Shown here: piece after piece, positions 50,261 to 58,678 of the stretch
Position numbering within the stretch: the stretch's first letter is position 1
How the letters are laid out: every line of letters begins with the position of its first letter
Program-made: the position numbers and the translations under genes
The notes under the pieces: generated by a model
Databases searched by the model: none
Told to the model about the DNA's origin: nothing
What the model saw: only the letters and a program-made list of their open reading frames with translations
NCBI RefSeq assembly: GCF_040939305.1
Contig: NZ_CP162511.1
Location: 744,001-808,000 of the forward strand
Direction: 5' to 3'
Length of the DNA stretch: 64,000 nt
Source: Herbiconiux sp. A18JL235
GTDB taxonomy: Bacteria; Actinomycetota; Actinomycetes; Actinomycetales; Microbacteriaceae

Positions 50261-51432
50261 GGCTTCAGAACGACCTTGATGCATCCGTCTTCCTTCTTCT
50301 TGAACACGTCGTACATGCGCGCCGCCTCCTCGAGCGGAACGGTGTGGGTGACGAGGTCTTCGACGCCCAGCGGGTCGGCAGGGTCTTCGACGAGGGGGAG
50401 CAGCGTGTCGATCCACGACTGCACGTTGCACTGGCCCATGCGCAGCGTGATGCCCTTGTCGAACATGGTCACGAACGGCATCGGGTCGGCGGCGCCGACG
50501 TACACGCCGCTCAACGAGACCGTGCCGCCGCGGCGCACCGCGTCGAGCGAGAGCAGCAGCGCGGCCATGCGGTCGACACCCACCGTCTTCGCGGCCTTCT
50601 TCGCGAGCGGGTCGGGCAGGAGGCCCGCCGCGAACTGCGCGAAGGCGGCCCCGGGGTTGCCGTGCGCCTCCATGCCGACGGCGTCGACGATGGAGTCGGG
50701 GCCGCGCCCGTCGGTGAGCTCGCGCAACCGGTCGAGCACGTCGTCGGTGAGGTCGAGAGTCTCGATGCCGTGGCGCTCGGCCATCTCGCGCCGCTCCGCC
50801 ACGGGGTCGACCGCGATGACGCGATGGCCGAGGTGGCGACCGATGCGGGCGGCGAACTGCCCGACCGGCCCGAGCCCGATCACGCCGAGCACCCCGCCCT
50901 CGGGCAGCTCTGCGTACTGCACGCCCTGCCACGCCGTCGGCAGGATGTCGCTCAGGAACAAGTAGCGCTCATCCGGCAGCTCGCTGCCCACCTTGATCGC
51001 GTTGAAGTCGGCGAGGGGCACGCGCAGCCGCTCGGCCTGCCCGCCGGGCACCGAGCCGTACAGCTCGGTGTAGCCGTAGAGCGAGGCGCCCGTGCCGCTC
51101 TCGCGGTTCTGCGTGGTCTCGCACTGCGTGGTGAGCCCGCGGCTGCACATGAAGCAGGTGCCGCAGGCGATGACGAAGGGCACGACGATGCGGTCGCCGA
51201 CCGCGAGGTTCCGCACCTCGGAGCCCACCTCCTCGACGATGCCCATCGGTTCGTGCCCCAACACGTCGCCCTTGGCCAGGAACGGCCCGAGCACGTCGTA
51301 GAGGTGCAGGTCGGATCCGCAGATGGCGGTGGAGGTGACGCGGATGACGACGTCGGTCGGCTGCTCGATCACGGGATCGGGGACCTCGTCGACGGCGACC
51401 TTCATCGTTGCTTGCCAGGTGAGTGCTCTCAT
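50257..51432 (-). CDS. Zinc-dependent alcohol dehydrogenase
   Basis: A 391-residue medium-chain dehydrogenase. It has the catalytic zinc site CGSDLHLY near residue 39 and GHEPMGIVEEVG near 60, the structural-zinc cysteine run CGTCFMCSRGLTTQC near 90 and the NAD motif GVIGLGPVGQFAARIG near 182. The long form resembles glutathione-independent formaldehyde dehydrogenase-like and threonine dehydrogenase-like enzymes of actinobacteria. The substrate is unknown. It starts 31 bp after the GT2 gene, probably as part of that operon. Confidence 0.88.
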   Translation of the reverse strand: MRALTWQATMKVAVDEVPDPVIEQPTDVVIRVTSTAICGSDLHLYDVLGPFLAKGDVLGHEPMGIVEEVGSEVRNLAVGDRIVVPFVIACGTCFMCSRGLTTQCETTQNRESGTGASLYGYTELYGSVPGGQAERLRVPLADFNAIKVGSELPDERYLFLSDILPTAWQGVQYAELPEGGVLGVIGLGPVGQFAARIGRHLGHRVIAVDPVAERREMAERHGIETLDLTDDVLDRLRELTDGRGPDSIVDAVGMEAHGNPGAAFAQFAAGLLPDPLAKKAAKTVGVDRMAALLLSLDAVRRGGTVSLSGVYVGAADPMPFVTMFDKGITLRMGQCNVQSWIDTLLPLVEDPADPLGVEDLVTHTVPLEEAARMYDVFKKKEDGCIKVVLKP

Positions 51433-51463
51433 GGTTCCGGCTTACTCCCGCCTCCGGCTCCCG

Positions 51464-52234
51464 CTACGGGCTTGACAGGTCCTTCGAGGGAATGCGATCG
51501 ACGAGCGTGCGCAGGTATCCGGCGAAACCGCCTGGCGCGCGCCCGTGCAACCGTGCCGAGGTGACGACGGGGGGCGCGTCGAGCTCGACCACCAGCTCCG
51601 GGCGCCCGGCGAGGCCGACGAACGCCGCCACCGCCTCCGCGAGAGCGACATCCTCTCCCGTGCGCTCCGCAGGGAACCCGCCCGTGGCGAGGTAGGCGTC
51701 GGCGCGCACGCCGAGGTTCGCGCCGAACACGTGCGGTTCTCCCGTGCCGCCGTGCTCGCGCATCCAGGTCTGCCGTGCCTCGGCGGTCAGCTGGTGCTCG
51801 GCCGGGAGCACGCGGCCGAGCGTCAGCAGGGCGCCGCGGCGGGCGGCGCGGAGGTGGTCGAGCAGCCAGCTCTCGGGAACCTCGGAGTCGGCGTCGGTCG
51901 AGCAGAGCCAGTGCGCGGCGGGCTCGGCGCCGTCGGCCTGGTCGAGCGCCACCTCTACTCCGGCGGCGCGGGCACGCCCGACGATGCCGAACGGCACCTC
52001 GAGCACCTCGACCACCCGCCCGTCGCGTTCGGAACCGCCCGCCGCCAGCGCCCAGCTGCGCGCGACCTCGGGCGACGAGTCGCTGCACGCGTCGAGCACC
52101 ACGACCACCCGGCAGCGCAGCTCGGGGTGCCCGTCGAGCAGTGCGACGCGGGCGGCGAGCACCGCTTCGAGTGCCGGGCCGAGCCCCTCCTCCTCGTCGC
52201 GGGCCGGAATGACGACATCGATCCGCTCGATCAC
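51464..52234 (-). CDS. GT2 glycosyltransferase of the acyl-CoA-dehydrogenase/PIG-L cluster
   Basis: A 256-residue family 2 glycosyltransferase. Landmarks: IDVVIPARDEEEGLGPALEA at the start, VVVLDACSDSSPEVAR near residue 45, LCSTDADSEVP with the DAD metal site near 110, and FGANLGVRADAYLATGGFP near 170. The GTG start overlaps the upstream stop by 4 bp. It lacks membrane segments. In related clusters it follows a PIG-L/methyltransferase, suggesting a sugar-containing small molecule; product unknown. Confidence 0.82.
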   Translation of the reverse strand: MIERIDVVIPARDEEEGLGPALEAVLAARVALLDGHPELRCRVVVVLDACSDSSPEVARSWALAAGGSERDGRVVEVLEVPFGIVGRARAAGVEVALDQADGAEPAAHWLCSTDADSEVPESWLLDHLRAARRGALLTLGRVLPAEHQLTAEARQTWMREHGGTGEPHVFGANLGVRADAYLATGGFPAERTGEDVALAEAVAAFVGLAGRPELVVELDAPPVVTSARLHGRAPGGFAGYLRTLVDRIPSKDLSSP

Positions 52235-53898
52235 ACGATCCCCTCCCGGGCCGCGACGGAGCGCGCGTGCCCGGTCGGCCCGGCGGATCCGGGGCGCGGA
52301 TGCTCGAACACGTCGAGCACGAAGTCCTCCTCCAGGTGGTGGGCCAGCACCTCCAGCTCCCGCCGCACGCGGAAGGCGTCGTGAACCCGGTCTCCGCTGA
52401 ACAGCCTTCCCTCGACGGGGTGCCGCCAGTGGCAGCACACCACGAGACCGCCGCGGTCGTCGGGTCGGGAGACCGAGGCCCGCGTCGATGCGATGGTGCG
52501 GTCGACGAGGCGTTCGAGCTCGTGGTCGTCGAGGTAGTAGCCGACCTCGGAGACCACCACGAGGTCGAAGCGCTCCTCGGGCCACTCCTCGGGAACGAAG
52601 GCGCGCGCGAAGCGGGCGTGGTCGAGGTCGGCGGTGCGATCACGTGCCCGCTCGAGCGCGACCGACGAGATGTCGAGGCCGAGGAACGCCTCCGAGGTGC
52701 GCTCGGCGAGCTCGCGCGAGAGCACCCCCGTCGAGCAGCCCACCTCGAGGGTGCGGCGGAAGCGCCGCTCGGGCAGCGTCGAGAGCAAGATGCCGCGCTT
52801 GCGCTCCTCGTACCAGCGCGACTCGAAGCCCCACGGGTCGGAGGCCGCCTGGTGCAGGCCGTCGAAGTGGTCGGCGGTGGCGGCGGCGCGGGCGGCGACG
52901 AGCGCGCTGCCGACGACGTCGAGCTGGGGCACCGGCTCGGAGTCGGTGTCGGTGTCGGTGTCCGCGTCGGTGGGTGTGGTGGCCGCGCCGCGACGCGGGC
53001 CTGCGCCGGAGGCCCGGGCGGACACGGGAGAGGATGCGGCCGCCGCGCCCGCGCCCGTCGCGGTGCCGGGCCCCGAGGCTCGAGAACCCGAGCTGGCGCC
53101 GGCGCCTCCGGATGCGTCGGTCGCCCGCGAAGGCACACGCACCGTCACGAAGTACTCGGCCTCGCGCTCGAAGTGCGAGAGCATCGGCTCGTCGAGCAGC
53201 ACCTCGTCGCCCGGCTCGTCGCTCAGCGGCTGCACCTGGCTGCGGTGCGCGCGCAGGGCCGTGCGTTTCGCCGCCGCGATCTCGGCGGGCAGCTCGAGGG
53301 CCACCAGGTCGTCCCACGGCACGGAGCCGTCGTCGGGCCGGGCCCAGTGCCAGAGCCAGATCGGGTAGGCGAGAACGGTCAGTCCCCGACGCGCCGCGAC
53401 GATGGCTGTGGCGCGTGCGGCAGCGGCGTGGTCGGGGTGCTGGTCGCAGGCCCAGGGGCTGAGCAGCACCGTCTTCGCGCCGGGGCGCAGCATCCGTTCG
53501 ATGTCGTCGGCGAGTGAGGCGATCACCTCGGTGAGCCGCCCGTCCCGGTAGCGGGTGAACAGCAGCTCGGCGTCGGGGGCGAGGGCGCTCACCGCGGTGG
53601 CGGTCTCGTCCTCGCGCAGGTGCCCGAGCTCCTCGGCGGCGTAGGTGGGGGAGGCCGGATGCGAGGCCTCGCCCGAGGTGGCCACCAGCACCGTGGTCGA
53701 CACCCCGGCTGCCGAGGCCAGCGCGAGCGCGCCCGAGGCGCCCAGGGTCTCGTCGTCGGGGTGGGCGGCGACCACGAGGAGGTGGTCGGCGTCTGCGAGG
53801 AAGCTCTGCTCGAAGGCGAGGGGAGCGGGGCCGTGGTCGGCGAGGGCGTCGCGCCAGAGGCGTTCCGGCGTTCCGGTGTCGCGGTGCGAGAACGTCAT
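52231..53898 (-). CDS. PIG-L deacetylase fused to SAM-dependent methyltransferase
   Basis: A 555-residue two-domain protein. Residues about 38-260 are a LmbE/PIG-L zinc deacetylase (VVAAHPDDETLGASGALAL near 43, SPWACDQHPDHAAAARAT near 150). A low-complexity Ala/Gly/Ser and Thr-Asp linker spans about 265-325. Residues about 350-550 are a NodS-like class I methyltransferase (LEVGCSTGVLSRELAER near 389, DLVVVSEVGYYLDDHE near 447). It would remove an acetyl or other acyl group from an amino sugar or similar compound and methylate the product. The ATG overlaps the upstream stop (ATGA); GGAGG precedes it. Confidence 0.86.
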   Translation of the reverse strand: MTFSHRDTGTPERLWRDALADHGPAPLAFEQSFLADADHLLVVAAHPDDETLGASGALALASAAGVSTTVLVATSGEASHPASPTYAAEELGHLREDETATAVSALAPDAELLFTRYRDGRLTEVIASLADDIERMLRPGAKTVLLSPWACDQHPDHAAAARATAIVAARRGLTVLAYPIWLWHWARPDDGSVPWDDLVALELPAEIAAAKRTALRAHRSQVQPLSDEPGDEVLLDEPMLSHFEREAEYFVTVRVPSRATDASGGAGASSGSRASGPGTATGAGAAAASSPVSARASGAGPRRGAATTPTDADTDTDTDSEPVPQLDVVGSALVAARAAATADHFDGLHQAASDPWGFESRWYEERKRGILLSTLPERRFRRTLEVGCSTGVLSRELAERTSEAFLGLDISSVALERARDRTADLDHARFARAFVPEEWPEERFDLVVVSEVGYYLDDHELERLVDRTIASTRASVSRPDDRGGLVVCCHWRHPVEGRLFSGDRVHDAFRVRRELEVLAHHLEEDFVLDVFEHPRPGSAGPTGHARSVAAREGIV

Positions 53899-55082
53899 CG
53901 TCGTGCCTCCTCGGCCGTGGCGAGCATCCGCCCTGCGCGTGCTTCGTCGCGCTCGGCGTGGTCTTGCTGCAGGTAGAGCCCGAGGTCGGCGGCTCGCGCG
54001 GCGACCTCGGGCTCGGTGGCGTAGGGGGCGGGGCCGAGCAGGTGCGCGCACTCGCGCAGCACCAGCTCGCACTCGCGCCGCACCACGCTGCGGGTGAGCT
54101 GGGCGAGCAGGGCGGCCTCGCTTCGAGGGGCCGGCGCGGCGCCGGCAGCGGGCCCGTCGTCGTGCGAGTCGTCGCCCCCTCCGCCACGCCGGCCCTCGTC
54201 CGAGTCTTCCCGCTCGTCTTCGTCGAATGAGCGCGCGGCGTCTGCAAGCACGGAGCGCGCGGCGAGGAGCGCCGCCCCCATGCGCCCGAGGTGCATCGCG
54301 GCGATGTCGTCGTCGGGGCGCAGGCGCACGGCGGCGCGGGCGCGGCGGACGAGACCGAGAGCCCCGCCGAACCAGCAGGCGGCAACGCCCACCCCGCCCC
54401 GCTCGAACCCGGGCCGGTCGAGGTACCAGCCGGCCGCCCCCACCACCACGGCCGGCACCTCGGTGAAGTCGACCGGCCCGCTCGGCACGGCGGGAAGCCC
54501 CCGAGCAGCCCATAGCTCAGGATGCGAGATCACACCGGGCTGCTGCAGCGCGACCGCGAACAGCCGCCGACCCGCCGCGGTGTGTGCGGTGACGAGGGCG
54601 TGGCTCAGCTCGTCGGCGAGCGAGCACCAGGGTTTCGTACCGGTGAGAACCCACCCGCCGTCCGCAGCCTCTCGCGCGTCGAGGCGCAGCCCGGAGGTCT
54701 CGGCCGCAAATACCCCCCAGGTGCTGGAGCCGCCGGCGCCGATCGAGTCGAGGTCGACCCGCTCGGGGCACTCGGCGAGAATTCCCACGGCGTCGAGGTG
54801 GGGCTCGACGACGCGCGCCAGGGTCACGTCGACGGCGGCGAGGGTAGCGAGCACGCCGAACGAGAGGCCAGCACTCCGATCGCCCGCCCCCGTGCCGATC
54901 TCCTGCGCGAGCGACATCTCCCGAGCACGATCGCCGGACGCCTCGGCGGCTCTGGCGAACAGGCCGTCGAGCAACTCCACCTCGGCCCGGCTGGAGAAGG
55001 GTTCGATCAAGACCCCGCCGTTTCCGATGGGTGCTGACTTGCTCCGCACGCATCCGCCTCTCTTGAGCTTTCCGGTAGACAA
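53895..55082 (-). CDS. Acyl-CoA-dehydrogenase-like flavoprotein
   Basis: A 395-residue protein of the acyl-CoA dehydrogenase fold: WGVFAAETSGLRLDA near residue 122, GWVLTGTKPWCSLADELSHA near 145, and a helical C-terminal domain with RRECELVLRECAHLLGPAPY near 340. The usual catalytic Glu region is not obvious, and an Asp/Glu/Gly-rich insert occurs near 290. The start is a TTG at 55082 with AAGGAG 5 nt upstream, a clear choice over later codons. As first gene of the operon it may oxidise or dehydrate the compound handled by the fusion protein. Confidence 0.75.
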   Translation of the reverse strand: MSTGKLKRGGCVRSKSAPIGNGGVLIEPFSSRAEVELLDGLFARAAEASGDRAREMSLAQEIGTGAGDRSAGLSFGVLATLAAVDVTLARVVEPHLDAVGILAECPERVDLDSIGAGGSSTWGVFAAETSGLRLDAREAADGGWVLTGTKPWCSLADELSHALVTAHTAAGRRLFAVALQQPGVISHPELWAARGLPAVPSGPVDFTEVPAVVVGAAGWYLDRPGFERGGVGVAACWFGGALGLVRRARAAVRLRPDDDIAAMHLGRMGAALLAARSVLADAARSFDEDEREDSDEGRRGGGGDDSHDDGPAAGAAPAPRSEAALLAQLTRSVVRRECELVLRECAHLLGPAPYATEPEVAARAADLGLYLQQDHAERDEARAGRMLATAEEARR

Positions 55083-55186
55083 CCCAACTCCTTTTGCGCA
55101 CTCGCGCCAGCCCCTTGACAGAGAAATGTGCGAGCGAACGGTGATCCTGATCAGATGTCGAACACATTAAATCCGCCAACTGCTGA

Positions 55187-55214
55187 TTGACAGTAGAAAA
55201 CGGATGACTACATA
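55187..55214 (+). promoter_or_regulatory. Promoter of the deglycase/ABC operon
   Basis: TTGACA (55187-55192), 16-bp spacer, TACATA (55209-55214), in an AT-rich divergent region. An ATGACT...AGTCAT pair around 55204-55240 could be an operator for the GntR regulator, but the arms are 26 nt apart. Confidence 0.5.
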
Positions 55215-55269
55215 CTTATGCCCAATGACAATCTCAGTCATCAGACAATAGAAATCGGAAAGCTCCTAC

Positions 55270-56283
55270 ATGCTCAATTTCGACGAAGCCCGCTTCATCC
55301 GGATCCAGTCCGGTGCCCTCGCGCTCGCCGGCCCGCTCGACACCCTCGTCGGCGAACTGCTCGACGGCGGCGCGAAGAACGTCTTCTTCCTGGGAGCGGG
55401 TGGCGCCGGTGTGCTCATGCAGCCCGCCGCCCAACTCATCAACCGCAACGCAGACTTCCCCGCCTACCTCGAGAACGCCGCCGAGATCATGGCGGTCGGC
55501 TCCTCGAACCTCGGTGCCGGCTCGATCGTCGTGGTGCCCTCGCTCTCGGGCACTACGAAGGAGGCGGTCGAGGTCGTGGAGTTCGCCAAGGCGCAGGGTG
55601 CCGTCACGATCGCCCTGGTCGGTCACGACGACACCCCGGTGGCCCGAGCCGCCGATCACACCTTCGTGAACTTCGCCGCCGACGACACCTCGTCCGAGTC
55701 GTTCTACCTGCAGTCGCTCGTTCTCGCTCTGTCGATCATCCGCCGCCGTGGTGACTTCGTCGAGTACGAGCAGACGCTCGCAGAACTCGATCTGCTCCCC
55801 GCCCTGCTGGTCGAGACGAAGCGGTCGTTCGAAGACCGTGCCGCCCGGCTCGCCGAATCGACGAAGGATGTCGGCTACCACATCTTCACCGGCGCCGGCG
55901 AGGCCTGGACCGAGGCCTGGTACTTCGCCACCTGCATCCTCGAGGAGATGCAGTGGGTGCGCACTCGCCCGGTGCACGCCTCCGACTTCTTCCACGGCAC
56001 GCTCGAGCTCGTCGAGAAGGGTGTCAGCGTGTTCCTGCTGAAGGGCGAAGACGCCAGTCGTCCGCTCGCCGACCGCGTGGAGTCGTTCGCACCCACGGTC
56101 ACCGACAGCCTCACGGTCATCGACTCGGCCGAGTTCGAGCTGCCCGGGGTGAGCAGCCGCGTGCGCGGTCTGATCTCTCACGTCGTTCTCGCGACGGTGC
56201 TCGAGCGGTACAGCGCGCACCTCGAGATCGCGCGCGACCACCCCCTCACGACGCGCCGCTACTACCGTCGCCTCGACTACTGA
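55270..56283 (+). CDS. frlB: SIS-domain sugar-phosphate deglycase, FrlB/FraB-like
   Basis: A 337-residue protein with two SIS domains (VFFLGAGGAGVLM near residue 38, VVVPSLSGTTKEAVEV near 86). The segment EEMQWVRTRP then HASDFFHGTLELVEK puts Glu226 and His242 sixteen residues apart. As I recall, that matches the catalytic Glu/His spacing of FraB, the deglycase for 6-phosphofructose-aspartate. Such enzymes split fructosamine-6-phosphates into glucose-6-phosphate and an amino acid. Followed by transporter and kinase genes for the earlier steps. Confidence 0.78.
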   Translation: MLNFDEARFIRIQSGALALAGPLDTLVGELLDGGAKNVFFLGAGGAGVLMQPAAQLINRNADFPAYLENAAEIMAVGSSNLGAGSIVVVPSLSGTTKEAVEVVEFAKAQGAVTIALVGHDDTPVARAADHTFVNFAADDTSSESFYLQSLVLALSIIRRRGDFVEYEQTLAELDLLPALLVETKRSFEDRAARLAESTKDVGYHIFTGAGEAWTEAWYFATCILEEMQWVRTRPVHASDFFHGTLELVEKGVSVFLLKGEDASRPLADRVESFAPTVTDSLTVIDSAEFELPGVSSRVRGLISHVVLATVLERYSAHLEIARDHPLTTRRYYRRLDY

Positions 56284-56289
56284 TGCCAC

Positions 56290-56321
56290 GGCGGGGCGGG
56301 GCGGTCGCGCCCCCGCCCCGC
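56290..56321 (+). terminator. GC-rich hairpin after the deglycase gene
   Basis: A GCGGGGCGGGGC-type run pairs with GCCCCCGCCCCGC shortly downstream. Located in the 156-bp gap before the binding-protein gene, it may reduce readthrough or stabilise upstream mRNA. The rest of the gap has no visible feature. Confidence 0.45.
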
Positions 56322-56439
56322 TCGAACCCGAACCATCGCGCGGCACGCTCCATCAGAACCCCAGAATGCACCTCCACATCTCCACACCATCCGTCCCCAT
56401 CACCATCGAGCGGCTGAGGCCGCCGGGTTAGGAACCCAC

Positions 56440-57552
56440 ATGATCACCAAGACCCCCTCCCGTCGAGCGACGTCCCTCCGCCTGGCCACCGCGGCCACCG
56501 CCGGGCTCGCTCTGTTCGCCCTTGCGGGATGCTCGTCGGGCACCGCGACCACGGGTTCGACCGCCGCCGCCGACGGAGACGACGTCGCGGTCACCCTCAT
56601 CATCAAGACCCAGGGCACCTCGTTCTTCCAGGAGATGGCCGACGGTGCAGAAGCGGCAGCCGACGAGCTGGGCGTCGAGCTCACGGTCGCCGCCGGCAAG
56701 GTCGACGGCGACGAAGACACCCAGATCCAGGCCATCGAGAACGCCATCTCCCGGGGCGACCAGGGCATCCTCATCACCCCCAACGGCCCCAGCGTCTTCG
56801 ACGCCATCCAGAAGGCACGGGATGCAGGGCTCTACGTCATCGCGCTCGACACCGTTCCCGATCCCGCCGACTCCGTCGACATCACCTTCGCAACCGACAA
56901 CTTCCTCGCCGGTCAGCTGGTGGGCCAGTGGACCGCCGAGAAACTCGGCGGCGGCGATGCCGTCATCGCGCTGCTCGACCTCTTCGACGACAAGGTGCTC
57001 ACCGTCGACTACGACCGCGATCAGGGCTTCCTCGACGGCATGGGCATCGACGTCGCCGACCCGACGGTGAACGGCGACGAAGCCCCCACCGGCAGCTACA
57101 CCGGCGGCAAGGGCGGGACGTACACGATCGTGGGCAACCTCGCCACGCAGGGAACCGAGGAGGGTGGCCGCACCGCTGCGGAGACCCTGCTCAGCAAGAA
57201 CCCCGACATCAACGTCATCTACGGCATCAACGAGCCGGCCTCCTACGGCGGGTACCAGGCGCTCGAAGCGGCCGGCAAGACCGAGGGCCTCATCACGGTC
57301 TCGATCGACGGCTCGTGCGACGGCGCCCAGTACGTCGAAGACGGCATCCTGCAGGCGACCGCGCAACAGTACCCGCTCAAGATGGCGGAGCTCGGCGTGC
57401 AGGCGATCTACGATCTGGTGACGACGGGAACGGCTCCCCAGCCCGAAGACGGAGAGGACTTCTTCAACACGGGAGTTCAGCTCATCACCAACGACCCGAT
57501 GCCCGGCGTGCCGAGCATCGACGTGCAGGAAGGGCTCGAGGTCTGCTTCTGA
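56440..57552 (+). CDS. FrcB-type ABC substrate-binding lipoprotein
   Basis: A 370-residue exported lipoprotein (lipobox LAGC near residue 31) with a ribose/fructose-type periplasmic binding fold: VTLIIKTQGTSFFQEMADG near 50, QGILITPNGPSVFDAI near 108, YVIALDTVPDPADSVDITFA near 131 and ISIDGS-like VSIDGSCDGAQYVEDGILQA near 287. It resembles the fructose binder FrcB more than RbsB. Beside a deglycase and kinase, a fructosamine (Amadori compound) is a likely ligand. Confidence 0.85.
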   Translation: MITKTPSRRATSLRLATAATAGLALFALAGCSSGTATTGSTAAADGDDVAVTLIIKTQGTSFFQEMADGAEAAADELGVELTVAAGKVDGDEDTQIQAIENAISRGDQGILITPNGPSVFDAIQKARDAGLYVIALDTVPDPADSVDITFATDNFLAGQLVGQWTAEKLGGGDAVIALLDLFDDKVLTVDYDRDQGFLDGMGIDVADPTVNGDEAPTGSYTGGKGGTYTIVGNLATQGTEEGGRTAAETLLSKNPDINVIYGINEPASYGGYQALEAAGKTEGLITVSIDGSCDGAQYVEDGILQATAQQYPLKMAELGVQAIYDLVTTGTAPQPEDGEDFFNTGVQLITNDPMPGVPSIDVQEGLEVCF

Positions 57553-57558
57553 CCCACC

Positions 57559-57614
57559 GCGGCGCACTCACCGAGGAGTGCGCCGCTCGGGGCGGTCCGC
57601 CGCGGGGCCGCCCC
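57559..57614 (+). terminator. Tandem hairpins between binding-protein and permease genes
   Basis: First hairpin: perfect 11-bp stem GCGGCGCACTC (57559-57569) with GAGTGCGCCGC (57576-57586). Second: GGGGCGG (57589-57595) with CCGCCCC (57608-57614). They probably set a high binding-protein to permease ratio. Confidence 0.55.
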
Positions 57615-57643
57615 TCCCTCCCGTCCCCAACCAGGAGACCATC

Positions 57644-58678
57644 GTGACCGACACCGCACGCCCCACCGGGTCAGTCGATCTGGCCGAGGAGTTCCTCGAC
57701 CGCACGACGCCCGCCACCCGCATCCGGAGCCTGCTCCATCGCCACCCCGCCATCAGTCCCGCCTTCGTGCTGGTCATCGCCGTCATCGTCTTCGGCCTGC
57801 TCAACGACCGCTTCCTGAGGCCCGAGAACCTCTCGCTGATCACCCAGCAGGTCGCCGTCGTGGGCACCCTGGCGATCGCCCAGACCCTCATCATCCTCAC
57901 CGCGGGCATCGACCTGTCGGTGGGTGCCGTGATGATCCTCTCGGCGATGGTCATGGCGCAGACCGCGGCGACCACCGGGCTCCCCACGTTCCTCTGCCTC
58001 CTGCTCGGCATGGTGGTCGGCCTCGCAGCCGGAGGCCTGAACGGCCTGCTCGTCACCCGGCTGCGGCTCCCACCGTTCATCGTGACCCTCGGCACGCTCA
58101 GCATCTTCACCGCTGTGACGCTGCTCTACACCGGCGGCGGAACGGTGCGCGGTTCCGACCTGCCCGCGCTCCTCACCGTCACCGGTGCGAGCTTCGGGGT
58201 CGCCGGCATCAGCCTCACGGTCGGCGTCGTCATCATGCTGGCGCTCTACGTGGTGATGGCCTTCGTGCTCAACCGCACCGCCTGGGGAAAGCACGTCTAC
58301 GCCGTGGGCGACGACAAGGAGGCGGCGAGACTCGCCGGCATCCGGGTCGACCGGGTGCTGCTGTCGGTGTACCTCACCGCCGGCGTCATCATCGCCATCA
58401 CGGCGTGGATCCAGATCGGCCGCACCAACGCGGCGAGCCCCAACTCGGGCATCGACCTCAACCTCGACTCGATCACCGCCGTCGTCATCGGCGGCACGAG
58501 CCTCTTCGGCGGGCGCGGCGCCATCTGGGGAACGCTCCTCGGCGCCCTCATCGTGGGAGTCTTCAGGAACGGTCTCGCCCTCGCCGGTCTCGACGTGCTC
58601 TACCAGACCCTCGCGGTCGGGGTGCTCATCATCGTGGCCGTGGCCGTCGACCAGTGGATCAGGAAGGCCCGCTCATGA
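57644..58678 (+). CDS. FrcC/RbsC-type ABC permease
   Basis: A 344-residue membrane protein with about nine or ten segments and the ribose-type pattern: AQTLIILTAGIDLSVGAVMI near residue 82, RLRLPPFIVTLGTLSIF near 143, KHVYAVGDDKEAARLAGIRV near 222 and TSLFGGRGAIWGTLLGAL near 286. The GTG start has GGAG 6 nt upstream. The stop overlaps the ATPase start (ATGA). One permease gene implies a homodimer channel. Confidence 0.9.
   Translation: MTDTARPTGSVDLAEEFLDRTTPATRIRSLLHRHPAISPAFVLVIAVIVFGLLNDRFLRPENLSLITQQVAVVGTLAIAQTLIILTAGIDLSVGAVMILSAMVMAQTAATTGLPTFLCLLLGMVVGLAAGGLNGLLVTRLRLPPFIVTLGTLSIFTAVTLLYTGGGTVRGSDLPALLTVTGASFGVAGISLTVGVVIMLALYVVMAFVLNRTAWGKHVYAVGDDKEAARLAGIRVDRVLLSVYLTAGVIIAITAWIQIGRTNAASPNSGIDLNLDSITAVVIGGTSLFGGRGAIWGTLLGALIVGVFRNGLALAGLDVLYQTLAVGVLIIVAVAVDQWIRKARS

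Noticed and set aside
42876..55082. A complete mycofactocin system around the MftF-like gene
   Set aside because: No precursor peptide, radical SAM enzyme, MftB-like chaperone or MftD/MftE homologue is visible in the window.
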